From Chionis minor (Eukaryota; Chordata; Aves; Charadriiformes; Chionididae): a DNA stretch of 64,000 nucleotides. The notes below the pieces were generated by a model, which worked only from the letters and a program-made list of their open reading frames with translations, was not told the DNA's origin and did no database searches. Each line of letters starts with the position of its first letter. Positions within the stretch are counted from its first letter, which is position 1. The stretch covers positions 1 through 64,000 of the forward strand of contig VZSF01003245.1 of NCBI GenBank assembly GCA_013398295.1, in the 5' to 3' direction. Of this stretch, positions 14,001 through 29,000 are shown piece after piece. The position numbers were made by a program, and so were the translations under genes.

Positions 14001-17000
14001 CAAGATCAATGGTATGCATAGTTTTGGATTATTTTTCCTAATTGCAGCACAGGAAGCATGTGGATTTCAGCCAAAGAGCTCAGTCATTCTGCAAATTTAC
14101 CTCTGTTGATTGATCACATCGTATGCTTTCTGTTCTAATTGTTTGTCCTCTGTGGGACATTGATGTTTCAGATCCAGACCCAGTTCAGGAGCTGATTTAC
14201 GATTTAAGAAGTCAGTGTGATGCAATCAGGGTAACAAAAACAGTTCGACCCTTCAGTATGGTGTGTTGCCCAGTCAATGAGAATTCTGCAGCTCTCATAG
14301 TCAGTGATGGCAGGGTAATGATCTGGGAATTAAAATCCAGTATTTCTGGCAGAAATGTGCGTAGCAGGTAATGGGATTTATTTTTCTTATCAAAGCTTCC
14401 ATCTGTTACATTTACAAGTGGTGTGTAGTATTTAATAATATTCTAAAAGCAACAGTGATGTCCTTGTGTGTGCGGTAGTGTGATGTGCTATACATGTGTA
14501 TGGAATGAAAGGAAGACAAAATGTATCATCCATGTAGATTATTTCCCTTACTCTGGGGAAGTGAAGGAACTGTATTTACTCTTCTTTCTTTAAAAAATAG
14601 TTCCATACTAGGTGGTTGGAATAAGGAAATGAGATAGGAATGAATATTCACGTTATTTTGGGGGAACATTTTCTTTCACTTGGCTTTCTTCAGACTATAG
14701 AGTTTTCTTCAGGAATGAATCTCACTTTCAGTCACATGAAAGTACTGCAAAATGAGTCTGGAAAGGACTAGTAGGGGAAAGGCTTTCTGCTATGTTTGTG
14801 TGCATTTAACACAGAGCAATATAAGGCTGCATAGCAGGTGGCTGGAATGTGGCGGTATAAACAGCATTTTTACATACAAAGCCTGTAGAGTTTTAGATTT
14901 TGAGCAGTCTCTAAAAGTACTGTACGAAGTAGTGTAGTTAAATAGTCGGTGTATTAAAGTCGCTCTACTGAATAAACCTTTGAAGTCCTATTCAAGAAAA
15001 TACATTAAAGAATAATAAATAAATAAATTAAAGACATACAGAATTCTTAGTACACTTTTAAATGTCAAAAGTACCAGATTTTCAACGTAGATCTTTTTGT
15101 TGTTAATCAGTGATTTAATGTTTTTATTCTTGGTGTTCTGAAAAATACTGTTAGATGGATTCTTTGTGTTGCATATCCAGGAGAGCTATTTAGGATCCAT
15201 TTGTTGCTGGGTTTTACTTCTTAGATTCTCAAGCTCAATTCTAAAATATTGATTTTTGTCATGATTATATAACCAGGAAAAATGTAATAATAATGTAAGA
15301 ACCATCAAGCCTAGATAATTCTTGGTATGGTTGGGTTGTTCTGGAAAGTAAAGCGTATTTCTAGTTGGCGTGGAGTCTTTAATGGATTTTGAAGGAATAT
15401 TCCTCCATTAGCTCTTGATCCTGCTGGATTTGACGGTCTTAATTAAAATTTGAACTTAAGTCTGTTAAAGTGAGATTTTAAAGAAAAAGGCTTTGTACAT
15501 GCCTTAAACTGTATTTTTGCATGCAGCTAGGTGCAGTCAGTAAGTAGTCTTTGGTCTTTGCTTATGGTGTAGACCTGTCCTCAGCCCAGCAAGATACGAT
15601 TGCCGAGGCTGCAGGGTCCCTTTTAGATGGAGATGGTGCTGGAACCCAGCCAGTCATTGGGGAAAAAATAACGCAAAAACCTGACGCATAGGTACCTCAC
15701 AAGACTGTAAACATAGGTATTACTCTAAGATTGTGTTGTAGCTTTGTATATGCAGAGGCAATCCTGTTTCATGTATTTATGCTGCAGTTACAGGTTTTGT
15801 CATCTGCAGCCTATATAAGAAGTTTATATAGGTCAACAAAAACCATTCCCGAAGTTTGGAAATCTGTTCTTAAATGTTGAAATATTTATGATTGTTCCTT
15901 AGCTGTATTCATTAACATAGTTCTCCATATTAATACCCAATACATTTAAAAGCTTCCATTTAATGCTGAAGTACACTTCGGAACAAGGGATACGTCTGTC
16001 TCTTTTTCTCTTATGAACAAATACCTGTGTAAGGAAGATGAAAGTTATTTTAAATTTTGTATGTTTTTGTGTGCATTATCTCCTGGTACAGTTGTTCATG
16101 GAAGTTGGTGTTGGGAATAATCTTCTTGAAATATTCTGCAAGTAATAAATAGTAGGAATGCTGAAAGAAGCAGCTGGGGAAAAAACAGAATTGAGGACCT
16201 AAGTCAACAGGCAATCCAGTTTGCATAAGAAACTTGTTTTCATTTCTTTTACAGCAGTTCAAGTGCATCACCTTTGTATTCCCCAGTCTCATTCTGTGGA
16301 ATTCCAGTAGGAGCATTCCAAAATAAACTACCAGACCTCTCATTAGACAACATGATTGGTAAGAATTTCTTTCAATAATATTACTGCTACTCATTTCTAG
16401 AATTTTTGGATCATTTTACATCTTAGCTTATTTGAGAACTGCATGTGTTCGAATTATTTTTCTCTGCAATTTAAATAGTAATTCTCAAAGAAAATAGTTC
16501 CTGTTTGCTAAAGAAATTATCAAATTAAGAGCTCTTTGAAGGTTTATGTTGAGGGCCAATGTTCAAAGTTCATTGTGACTGAGGAAAGAAATGTAAAATG
16601 GAATAGTTCAACGAGAAGGAATGCTTCTTTAAATAAACACTGCTAATATATATGTTAGTTTACTTGTGATTTTTTTCTATGAAATCCTGTGTCTGATAAC
16701 TTTCCATAACGTCTCATATTAAAATGTAATACTAACAAGCGCTTTGATTTTAAAGCAGGGCAAGGCACAGTTGCTGGAGAAGAACAATTAAAAAGTTCTT
16801 TTCTGCAAGAAGTGCAGCTCAAATTTCTGCTGACTGGACTTCTTTCAGGACTTCCTTTGCCTCCATTTGCTATCCGCATGTGCCCACCTCTTACAACAAA
16901 AAATATTAAACAGTATGAGCCAATCCTTGCTGTTGGTAAGTACCTTGAATAGTTTATTGGTTGCTCTGAAAAGAATGTATTCTAGATTCAATACAAATAA

Positions 17001-20000
17001 TAGTTAGTTATACAGAAAAAAATCTATTTTTTGATCCTGTGTAACTGATCACAAATAGCGACCCTTGCATTAGTTTGCATCCATGGTAGTGTTCAGATTA
17101 TTTTTTTTCCTGTCTTGGGTTTAAGTAATTCTGACTGAAAAATTGCAATGTATTAGCAAGTTTATATTTATCCTTTCATTTACTATGATATTGGTCCGTT
17201 GATACACTCAGCATTTTACATGCTGCTCTCACTTCATTCTAAATAGCAATTAATCTGGACTTCTGTGGCACTGCATTAATAGAATAAGTAAATGAACTTA
17301 GCAGAGACTGTATTTTTGTTCTGATGTTAAGTACCTAAAAATACGCTTAAAGCACATGACTTTTCCAGAACCTATTCTGTCTTATCACAAATGTAGTTAA
17401 ACTCATCTAGATATTAGAATACCAGCCAGTGAGCACCTGAATTAGTAACCCTGAGTTCTCCCAACCTAAATCTGATTGTTCTGGCAAGCTCTTTCAGACC
17501 ACATGAGGGATTTCACAGTGTACTGATACAGGCTGCTGTCTTTCTCTGCAACTGGAATAGTAGACAGAGAGATGCTGACATTTAAAGATTGTAGCAGGCT
17601 GTAAAATTAGACCTCGAGATTTGGGTTATTCAAATGAGCTATTGATATATCTAGATATAAGTTGATTTTGGGCTGCCCTGTCGAAGGCTGTGCCTGTTGC
17701 AAGTTAGATTTGGGAGATTTTGGTTATTCTTAAGGTTGTCTGTGCTATAGGGCCTTCTTAGGTTTTTGGAGAGGGTGGGGGGAATATTGTGAAGGCAAAT
17801 GTTACATGGGAGAGCCTACAAAGAGGATTGCACTCCGGTAATGAAAACGCTATAATAATGCACCCATGTATGTGTGCAGTTCTCATAATACTGCTATTAT
17901 TACTGAGCTAAAAGTACCATCAATAGTTGTGCTCTAAAATGTTGGCAAACTATCACTGCATGATGTGATGCTACTGAAATGTAACTTTTGATTTTATGTA
18001 ATCTGTAGCTGTTAAAACAGGGGAAATACAAAGATTAGGAAACTACTAGGTAGGTATAAAGTGCCGTTACATTAAAGTCTACAGCATTCTAGGCTTACGG
18101 TACCTGAATGGCTCTTTAGGTATCCGTTGTTGTATTTAATAAAGTTGATACGAGTATAAAGAAAAAAGAGAAGGAAAAGTTAAGTCTACCCAGTGTCTAA
18201 TTGAAAATTGTAACTGTCAGTGTTTCAGAAGGTATTTGATCTAATTGAAGCTAATAGCTACTAAGTTATTGATTTGTAATTTGAAAGCAGTCATTATTTC
18301 AGGGATGGGAAAGCAGAATTGCTGTAATGATTTGGTAAAATCTACCTGTGATTCTCCTATGGGATTATTGGTGGATAACAGTTAATACTCTTTCTAGAGG
18401 CTTTTACTCATCTCGAGTTATCAAAACAAAAACATTCCTTTCTCCTGCAACTGGTTATGTTGTGGGAATGCAAGAAAAGTGAACAGCTTTTCTGCATGCT
18501 CTGCGAATAGCTTCAGGAAAATGTCTTGATCCAAATGGATGTTACTGGCTGCGGAGAACCTTGGAGGGTTTAATATTGGGGATTAGAGCACTAGAAATCA
18601 AAACAGCTTTTCTAAAATTGTAAAATAGAATAGTTACAGGTGGAGAAAAGGAACAAAAGAAATGGCTGCAAATCCTGCATTTTCACTGAAGTATAGAAGA
18701 GAAGAATAAAACTGGTCTATGTATTTTTTTAAATTACTTTTTATAGGTACGAGTAATGGCTCTGTCCTCGTGTTTCATCTTACAAGCGGGCTCTTACACA
18801 AAGAGTTAAGCATCCATTCCTGTGAAGTCAAGTAAGATTTTAATTTTAATTCCTACTATAATCCTTCTGGGAGACAAATACTCAAACATCTAACTAGTGT
18901 TGTACCAGTAATGTGGGTGTCTTGATTCATTGTTAATGACACTCAAGAAAATTGCCTGCTGAGTAGTCTACCCTAACCATGTCTTTGCTATGTGTAAGCA
19001 GTAACACACTGAGAAAATCAGAATGAAATTTATATTGAACTAAATATTTCAGTTGTATCTGTGCCTGCTAATGTAGGATGCGTATTAGCTACTCCAGTTT
19101 CTTTAGTGTATTATGGTACAAAGAAGTCTTTTTAGCACAAGAAACTTTATTACAGTGTCTTATTTACATAACTGTTGTGACTCAGATTGTGTCTTCTGGT
19201 TTATATGCCAAGGTTTATTTCCTTTGGTCCCATGGGGCTGAAATTGCTATTGAGACAGTTCTAGCCCTAACTAAAGCTAAAATTTTTAATTTTATCTTTA
19301 AAAGATTTTAAAGACTGAATATAGGACTTGGTATTTATCCATTCTAAGTAAGGAATAGAGTAAGTTTTAAAGTTGTTCTTGTGTGTTTGTACGTACACAA
19401 TGTCATAACTGTTTCGATAACTAATGGCAAAGATGTTCAAGATGGTGCTTGCTGGATACACAGTTCCAGAGAGATGGAAAATAAAGCATGGAAAATGAAA
19501 CCGTTATTTTTAGCAGTAATACAAGTGAAAATTTGTATCAGAGTTGTGGCATGAAGCCTTCATCAGGCTACAGTCTCTGTTTTACTGTTCATTCTACAAA
19601 AAGGTAAGAAAAGTATAGGTGTCTGAGAATAGATACCTCTAAGAATTCATTATGTAAACCTGCTTTGAATCTACCACCAAAATCATGTAACTGTATTTAC
19701 ATTTGTGGTGTGATTAGAATTGCCCTTTCTGTTCTAAACCATTCAAGTTTTTTGTTTCCTACTATTAACTACTTGCAAAATTATTTTCATTTTATGTTCT
19801 ATTATGAAGCACAAAAAAAGACTGCTTTTTTTTTCTCATTAAGGCGATTATAGAATTCAAAATAAAATCCACTGCTAACATTTCACAAATTAAAGAAATG
19901 AAAAAAAAATGAAGGTGGGTAGACAGGAGGAAATATGCTTTTGAAAAAATATTTCTTTCTCTTTTAGTTAGGCTTCATGTATTATTGGAAGTATTGTTAG

Positions 20001-23000
20001 TTTGGGCTTTTCACTTTGCAAAGGTTTTAACACTTTTAAAAAACTTATAAGAATACATTGTCTTTCTAGGAACTGTCCTTGCACAAGTGGTATTTTTAGA
20101 ACAGAATTAAAATGATTGTGAATTTTGTTTAGTCATTAGCTGTTATCTGTGTAAGTCTTTAAATATTTGTTTTAATTTCCTCAATTCCACTCTTAATGGT
20201 CTGAGTGACTTTCTACATAATTTTTACAAGTTCAAGGGAATACTTTAAGGAATGTAGAATAAGACATGGGGATTTTTTTTTAATTAATATTCATGGAATG
20301 CAACAGTTTTTGCTTCAGTGGGAATTTTTACTTTACCTCTAAAATGCAGCTAGATTGGATAATGCCTCTATTTCAGTTTTATCTGAAAATACACCTTCAG
20401 GGAACAGCATTATTTAAGCATGTAATTGACACTACCCTGAAATTGTAACTCAAGGCCAGCAGAGTTGGCAGTGCCTTATAGTTTAAGAAACGAATGTAAT
20501 AAAACTAAGGTCTTTGGAATGGCAACTGTCCTTTACATACCAGCTGCGCTAAAATAATGGCCGCTGAGTTGTCTAGGTGCTAGCAATTGACTTTTTAGGG
20601 GGGGGGATTTAAGTGTTCTTTTTTAGAAGCTACATATGTAGTCTCATGCTGGTTATTTTTTTTTTGGACATTATTTTCAAACTTTGCAGTTCTGTATTGC
20701 ATTTAGGAGTGGGTAAATTGTTTTTCTGTCCTCTATTTAGGATAGTTCATACTTGTGAGTAACCTTGACTGTTCATTTTGTCCGTGATTATTACTTAGCT
20801 ATTTCACTATTGGTTTTGAATTATGTGAGTAAATTCTTTTCCTTTGAGTTTAATTTGCGTTTTATTAGGAGACCAAGGCAAGAAGCAGCAGAAATGCTTC
20901 AGAGCATGCAGAGAGGAAAAGTCAGTCAGGCTACTGGTAGGGGAAAAAACAGAGGGAGACTGTAGTATGTGTGCTGGCTGAAAGAACCTGTGAGCAGGAG
21001 GTCAGTCTTTCTTCCTTCAGGATACAGAGAAATGCAATTAATTCTTATTACTACGAGGAACTAAAAGAACCATGAAATAACGAAGTCTGATACCTGTTCT
21101 GTCTTCTAAGTGGAGCAATCTAATCTGTTGTGGTAAGATAGGAAATGGTAATACATCTTCAATGCAGAGGAGAACATATTCGAAACCTGTAAATAAAAAT
21201 GGCTGCGATGGAGCTTCTGGTTAAGTTAAAGAGGTGTGTTTGCAGTGCCTCTCACTGCTGCTTTTGCTTATTCTGATAGATAGACAACTGTGACTAGAGC
21301 AGTGCTTTTCATTCTTTTTCAACAAAGTTCAGCAAGTTCAAGGCTGCAACAGCTTTAATTTTTAAAAATAAAACCCCACTGACTGTAACAAGAATGTGTA
21401 CGGCCTGCAGGCAAAACTTGGAAATTACTGCATTACATCCAAGTTTTAGCAGCTGAATTTAAGCTGACTCCCCTTTGGGAAACTGCTTTGCAAACATTCA
21501 TCACCTGCTTAAAAAAAACTTTCCTCACTTAGAGAAAGGTGAATAAAAAATACCTATGATTTCTGTCATGCAGGTGTTGGTGTGCTAGATTTATCTCTGT
21601 GCGTTAATAAATACGTGTTCCCTGACAAGCTTAAGCAGTGGTGCAGTGAAATCCTGTGTATTTGGAATTGAACACTGAAGTCTCTGTTACAGGATGTACA
21701 ATTATCTCAGTTGTGTACCATTTCCAGCACTTAATTGTAGTTTCTTTTTCTCAACCTTCCTCTTCTTGAAAAGGAAAAACTTGTTCCATTGCTGTCATTC
21801 ACTTTCTGACATGTAGACCATACAAATATTTTTGAAGTGCAAGGAAAATTCTTTTTAAATATTAAAGTTTTAAATTTTAAAATTTAACGCTGAAAGTATT
21901 TTCGGATTTTTCTGAGATTTTACGATATGTTTTTATTTCCAATTTTATCTTTCCCCCTTTCTTATAATTCTTAGAATTAATTTGAGTAGCAGCTGCCTTG
22001 TCATAAAGGCACAACAATTCATTCCCAACTGGAAGAGTAATTTGTGTTTTTATCCGCATGAGTACTTTCTGTAATTTGTTTGCATTGGAAACATTAATCA
22101 AAACAACTCAGTCTTGCCCCTGAAGTAACTGAGACAAGCTGGATGTATGGAATCCCTGAATTTCATATTTTAAAAGAGTGGATCAAGTCTGAGGAATAGT
22201 TTACAGATGAATGTAACCCTTAATTCTAGTAGACAAAAATGTCTTTTATTTGGAAATTTTGCAAATGGAGGTATTTCAGTAGGGAAGACATTACTTGTTT
22301 CCTTCATTAAAACTTGAACCACTGGCTTCAGATTCTCAATTTATGTGTATGACAGTAACAAAAATTATATAGTTTCAGGTGCAAGCAGTTAGCTAAGCTA
22401 AGGTTTCCTTTTGATTATGAGTGTCTTGGGTTTCTGTAGATTTTTATTGGTATTGACAGATGGCCAGCTGGCGGCAAAGAAAAAAGACTTGTGATGTTAA
22501 ATCTGAGCTGATGAAAGAGATATAGAAAATGCCTCAGGTCTTTTAATGAGAATGGTGAATAACTACTGTCAGTAACAATGCATTACGAGTATTCTGTACT
22601 TTTTCCAAAAAACATAGTAGAATAATAGATGAAAATTAGAAAGGTGCCAGAATTCCTATTTCTGCTGTTTCAGAAGGCTCCCAGTATTTACAACTATTGG
22701 GAGACTTGCAATGGCACACATTATTGCCCTTGTAGATTTCTATTCAATCATTCCTGTAATGTTTTGATTAATAATTGAATGCTACGCATTTTGATTGAAA
22801 TTATTGGTTGAACTTTCATAAGTCCTGGTGGGAAAAGGACCAGGTCCTAAATTTGTAGCTTTACTTGAGGACTTAGGAATAAAGCTTCCCATTTTTTTTA
22901 AAGCTTGAACTAAAAAAATAAGTATGGTGGGAACATAGACGTGCAAAGTGCGGGAGTGCTTTTTGCTTTCACCCATCTACATTGCGTTTAGGAAACTTAA

Positions 23001-26000
23001 TACAATGTAAGTTGGATTTACTGACAGTAAATCATAAATACCGTTATTTATCCTTCCTGTATTTCACATATATCCTTGCAAAAGAGACCGTGATTTTACA
23101 GTTGATGTAACAGAAGACTTAGTTGTCCTGGAAATAGTTCTTAAGTAATGTGTGTTTGAAGGATTTGAAGAAAACCCTAAATCCTTTTATCTGTGTTAAA
23201 ATGAACTTGGGCATATGTATGTATTAGAATAGCCTCAATTTTCTTTTAGATTAGTTCCTGGATTTATTTCACAGATAAAGCACTCCACTATTTTTTCTGG
23301 CACAAAGTCTGTGTGGGAAATGAGGACGGGGAGTACTATCTCGTTTTGGAACAGTACCATGTGGTGCAGTTTTCTATCCTTTTGTGGCCTGTGGTATATC
23401 TCAAGAATCCGTGTGTGCTCACTGTATGTTATATAAAATGTAACTTCATGTCCTTGCAACATTTCAAGGTAATTTGGTTTGTTGCTGCCTTGGCATGATC
23501 TAAAAGAGGGAAAAAAAATAATCAAGTTTTCGGTTCTTTTGTGATAGCCTTTGAAATCTCTTCAGGGCCCCTCTGATTTTATCGCCTTCGTTTCTCCTTT
23601 CTCTGGACTGAAAGAATCACGTGTCCCCACCCTGCTGTCCATATGAGTATTTTTCTTTTTCTGTATTCTGGCAAATTGGAGTTGCTTGATAGTTCTTCCC
23701 ATCTGGTAAATCACTGATTTAATGAGAGCAGTCATTTTAGTCCACTCTAGTGATGAATATGTGAGGGATTTTTGCAAAAGCTAGCAGTGTTTCTAACTGA
23801 AATTTTTATTTTAACCAAACAAGAATTGGTGTAGTCTGAAAAGAAAGCTCTTTAATTTAATTTGGTAACTTTATATTTACATCGTAGTTGTGAACATGTA
23901 GCTTCTTTTTATGCTTAAATGCAGTGTTTCTGTAAGATGTAGAAAATTACTTCTGCGCTGTTTTCAAATTGAAGAATGGGCATGAAAAAAAAATTATCAT
24001 ACTTCAATCCAGGCTGTTTTCTAGCCATTTGAATATTTTGGGCTAATATGCTCCATGTACTCTCTTCTGATGACAGGGGAATTGAGTGGATAAGCTTGAC
24101 TGGCTTTATTTCCTTTGCCACATCAACACCTAACAATCTGGGGCTGGTAAGGAATGAGCTGCAGCTGGTGGACCTACCAACAGGTTAGTATTTCCTGAGA
24201 AACCTGTGCAAGAGGCTGACAGATGTGCTGGGGAGTGACAAACATAAGTTCTTACTTCTTTTTTTTTTTTCCTTCTGTTGTCATGACAAAATAAAATAAT
24301 GCTGAGGAGTTTTAACCGGTTCTGCTCTTCTGTCCTTGCGAAGCCATGTAATGTTTTCCATCTGGTGCTCTACAGACAGCATTGGAAGAGCACCTTTGCA
24401 GAGATGTCTGTGGCTTGGACTTATTAAATGAATGAATATGTGTCAGCAGGAGGTTTAGAAGCGTTCACACAGCATTGCTATTAGTGGTGTATTTTGTTCA
24501 CCAAATGAATATATTTCCAAATGTGTTTTGTCATAGTCGGCACCCGTTGTTTCATGTGCACCTGAAATAGTGTTGAACCATTTATTGTGGTTTCTATCAG
24601 TAACAGATAATTGTTCAAGGTAGGCCAGACACACGGCCAGCATGTAGAATGGGTATTTTAATAATAAAATTGGATACTTTTATGAAGAATTGGAAGGGTT
24701 AAAAAAATAAATAACTGTTAAAAGATTTAGTTGATAGCAAACCAGATTGTCTGTGTTTTTCAACCACTCTGGCCGTACAATGGATGACAAATATATTTGT
24801 GATTGAGTTCAATATTTGCACGATACCAAGAGGTATAATTTGGAAGACTAGATAACCAAAATTAGGAAGCACTTCAGTAATTTTAAATTATTTTTGGATG
24901 GGAAAACCTGGAGCCGTTTAATTTCTAATTGACAAGCCTAAATTTTTTAACACATGACTAATTCTGAATTGCTTTATGTAGCATCAAGTGATTTTATTAT
25001 TATTATTATTATTAAGCTTATGGAAAAGACTCAATTTTTGTATTTACAGGTGCTGCACAAAGAGCCCATTCTTTAAACATAATATTGTAATTTTTTCCTG
25101 ATAATGTCTTTTGCTTATTTTTTAAAATCAAAACAGAAAAGATACGTACTTTGTAAAATGTATTTCCTGTAAAATGGGATTTTCATTTTTCACTGGGCTT
25201 GTAAATCAGTATTGAAAGATTTATATTTATAAGTGATAAAAGGCTTAGTATTTCTGTAGCCAACCAAGTTCCGAGTGAATGTGAATACCCCACACTTCAG
25301 CATATGTTTTGCTTACAAAAAAAAAAAAAGATAATGTTACTTTTCCTCTTTTAAAACTTACAAGAAAGGCATAGCTACTTAACTGTTTGATCGTTGGGTC
25401 TTCCATCACTAATTAGCCCAACTTTCTATTTTAGTTCTAGGAAAGCTGTCCTTATTTGTATTTACTTCATGAACAGTATGACAAAATTCTCATTTAAGTT
25501 GCTGAACAACAATAAGAAAGAAAATTCCTGTGGTGTTTGATCACTAATGAAGAAAATGGAGCTTGAAGGTTTCCTGCAGGCTGGCCTCTGACATGAGAGC
25601 TCTAACTAGTATTGTTGATACCTAGATTTATTCACATAATTAAGATAAGTAATTTAGCTATGAGGAGCTACAAGAGTGGCTAAAGTTCGAAAACTTTGAG
25701 TTTTCCTTGAAAGCTAAGGAGAAACTTGCATAGGAGATGCTATGATACCCTGATGTTTGTGGATCATTATTTGTTTTAGTGATATGTGCAACACCTTTAA
25801 TTCTGCAACGCTTCCTACAGGTGAGTCAAAATTTTGTTGGGGATAAGATTATAAATTCTTGTGACTGTTTAGCAGTGTTCATTCTTTTAGCTGGAGAGAA
25901 AAAATAGTTCTAAAGGTAGAATGAGTTAGTACTTCAGCATGGAAATACTTTCCGACTTCTAAATATAATAGTAGTTTATGGCAGAGTTAATTTAACTTAT

Positions 26001-29000
26001 AAAATCTGAAATCTACTCATGACTTTCCTCCTTGGGGAATCAAGTGTATCTCATTGGCTGTGAGTGGAAAATAATAACTTTTTTGAGAGTTTTTGAACTC
26101 TCTCTCTCTATTTATGTAATGCTGATTATTCATTGATTTCAGTAATTGTGCTCTGGAGGCCAGTCAGGTATTATACTTGTCAGTAAAGTTTACATTATAT
26201 TTATTCCTTTGAAATGCATTAAAACTTTGACAACGACAAGTAATGCAAGATAGGGTAGGTTACTTGGAGATGTTCTAGTTCAGTTTGTAAACTGTTTATA
26301 AACAGTTCATAAATAGTTTATACACTATTTCTGTATTTAGACTTAATGTAGTAACTATTTATGTTTTTCCCCATGTTGTTTTTGTGTTCCAGGCAGGAGC
26401 ATTGCATTTCGTGGGGAGAGAGGCAATGATGAGCCAGCAATTGAAATGATAAAGGTGTCTCATTTGAAGTAAGTAGATTAGCCTTGGTGAAGTTTATAAA
26501 TCTTACAGTACTGCACAAAGATCCTTGTGACTTAATAGAAATAATAGAAATTTCATGAAAAAAACCCAGTCCAGAGAGTGTAGAAAAACCTGCAACAGCA
26601 TCAAGAGAAAAATACTTTAGAATATTAGTTGAAAGTACAAAAGCTGTGTATCTTTCTGTGGTTGACTTTGTCACTTCAGGATCCAATGACATTGCAAGGT
26701 CAGACATTAATATTTTAGTTCTTTTAAGAATTGTGTTCACTGAACAGACATTTTGATAATATTAGGGAGAATAAAAGTGGTGAACCATTTTTGCTATCTT
26801 TTATGTTATGAGTTAATTCCCTTTTCTATAACTTAAGCCTTACTTAAAACTACAAGGTTGGCATTAAAGGTGGGATGATTTTTCATGTGTTTATTAATTT
26901 TTCTAAGTGTGTATTTCACACCTTTATAATAATTGTCTACTGGAAAACCAGATGTGAGGTATAGTTGTTTGAGAAGTCAGCTGATGAACTACTAAATTGT
27001 TTACCGTCAAATCCTGCTTATTTTGAGATCAGGCCTGTGACAGAAGGCCCTGGTCTTTATCGTATCTAAAATAACAGTAGTACTCTGTGAGATTACTTTC
27101 CTGTGTAAATCAAATTAACATAGTGTTGAATTTAATAAGGCATTGTCTCTAAATTTTAGAAGCTTTTTTCGTTACAGTGGAGGATAAAAATTAATGTTCT
27201 CCAGCTTGCATAGGAATATTTCTGGAAGTATGTATGTGTTCCAGACAATTTGGAAGGGTTCGACCGTATAATGGTCTTATTAATACATTAAAAATTAAGA
27301 ACAGCCGTGGGCTTAGATGAAGAGACTGGAATGTTAAGTGAGAGCAAGAAAGGATAGTTCATTTGGGTAGAGATTAATGCACTTGAGAAGAGTACACAGC
27401 TGCAGAGCCCCTCTGTATTTTCAAGTAACGTGTGAGAAGTGGTAGATTGAAGGTGGTTTACTCCTCTAGCTCTGCAGATGAAAGGTCTGAAGACGTGACT
27501 GACAGGCAGTTTAGTGTAAGAGGATTTTATGTTCATTTATCACTGGATTAGGGAAGTGGCATGCGTCTGGAGTAGAGAAAAAAATCTATCCAACCTACAG
27601 TCTTGGTATGTCTGATATCTTGTGCAGTCATCAACACAGGCTGAGTATGGGTAAATCAGTATTCTCTGAATTCCTTCCCTTGTCTCCTTTACTGTAATTG
27701 AGCAGTACCACCTGACAGACATTTCTAATTCTGTTAGCTTTGAAGGAGGACTCTTTCAGACTCTCTTTTGCACCTCAGTTACTCGAGGAAATCACAAGCT
27801 TCAGGGTGGGATTTGAGACAAATTAATTTACTCTGCTTCCTCTTACTTTTGGAGGGTTTCCAGAGTGCTGATATGAACAACACATGTGAAGTAAAATGCT
27901 CAAATTAAAATGGAATTACTACTTTTGATGTAGTAAATTCTTACTTGTTTTAGGCAGTATCTAGCTGTAGTGTTTAAAGACAAACCACTGGAGATCTGGG
28001 ATGTCAGAACATGCACTCTGCTGAGAGAAATGTCTAAAAACTTCCCTACAGCAACCGCTTTGGTAAGGAATAAAATCTGTTACTTACTGTTTATTAAGTG
28101 TAATATGTTGAGATAGTATAAAAATCTATGAACAATTTTGCAGCAAAATATTACTGTGTCTGTAACATACAGCTAAGTGCTTCCACTCTTCTGTTTTCAC
28201 CTGTCACCAAACAGAGGCAAGAAAAAAGGAGGTACTGGTGGAAAAACCCGGTCTGCTCCTTGGGTGATGGAGGGAGGTGTCTAGAAAGCAATCTTCAGTG
28301 AAATACTATAATTAGCAGAAAAGTACCCAGTAAATTCAGGGATGAAATGATTGTCTTTTCCTTTTTTCCTGGACAATTTTTCACAGGAGTGGTCCCCTTC
28401 TCATAATTTAAAAAGCCTGAGGAAGAAGCAGTTAGCAGCCCGGGAGGCCATGGCCCGACAGACAGTTGCATCAGATACTGAAGTTAGCAGCGTAGAATCT
28501 TCTGTTATCAGGTATTTCTCATTCTGATTTAATGCTATTCTGCATCAGTTGTTGTTTTTCCACCATGTGCTATTGTTCTATAGGACAGAATAGTTCGGTA
28601 CTGATTCTTGAGTATATACCAGGCAAACAACTTTATGGGCCTCTCTTTAGCTTTTACATGTGGAACTTTAATTTACTGCTGAATGAGGGAAAGAGTGTAC
28701 CTTTTTCTCTCAGCTGTGTCTGTAGAAGTCCTTTAGTTACCTGATTCTTGAAGTAAAACTGTTATTTGCCCCCAGACGTTTCCACAAGTGTATAAATGAT
28801 TTAAATGTTGCTTCCGGTAGATTGTTTTGAAGGAAATACGCAGTTTTGTGCTGCCTCTGTGCATTAGTTAGGGAGAATTTGCCTTGCAGTTCTAATTTCA
28901 AGAAAAATACTTGTGTCTCACTGTGTTCTCTTTAAAGCTTGTTACAGGAAGCTGAAAGCAAATCAGAGCTGAGCCAGAACATTTCTGCCAGAGAGCACTT

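Noticed and set aside
16050..16394. 114-codon minus-strand open frame
   Set aside because: It overlaps WDR11 exon 9 in antisense and has no recognisable domain or splice context.
26318..26740. 140-codon minus-strand open frame, among the longest in the window
   Set aside because: It covers WDR11 exon 13 in antisense; amino acid composition is that of AT-rich intron and nothing is recognised.
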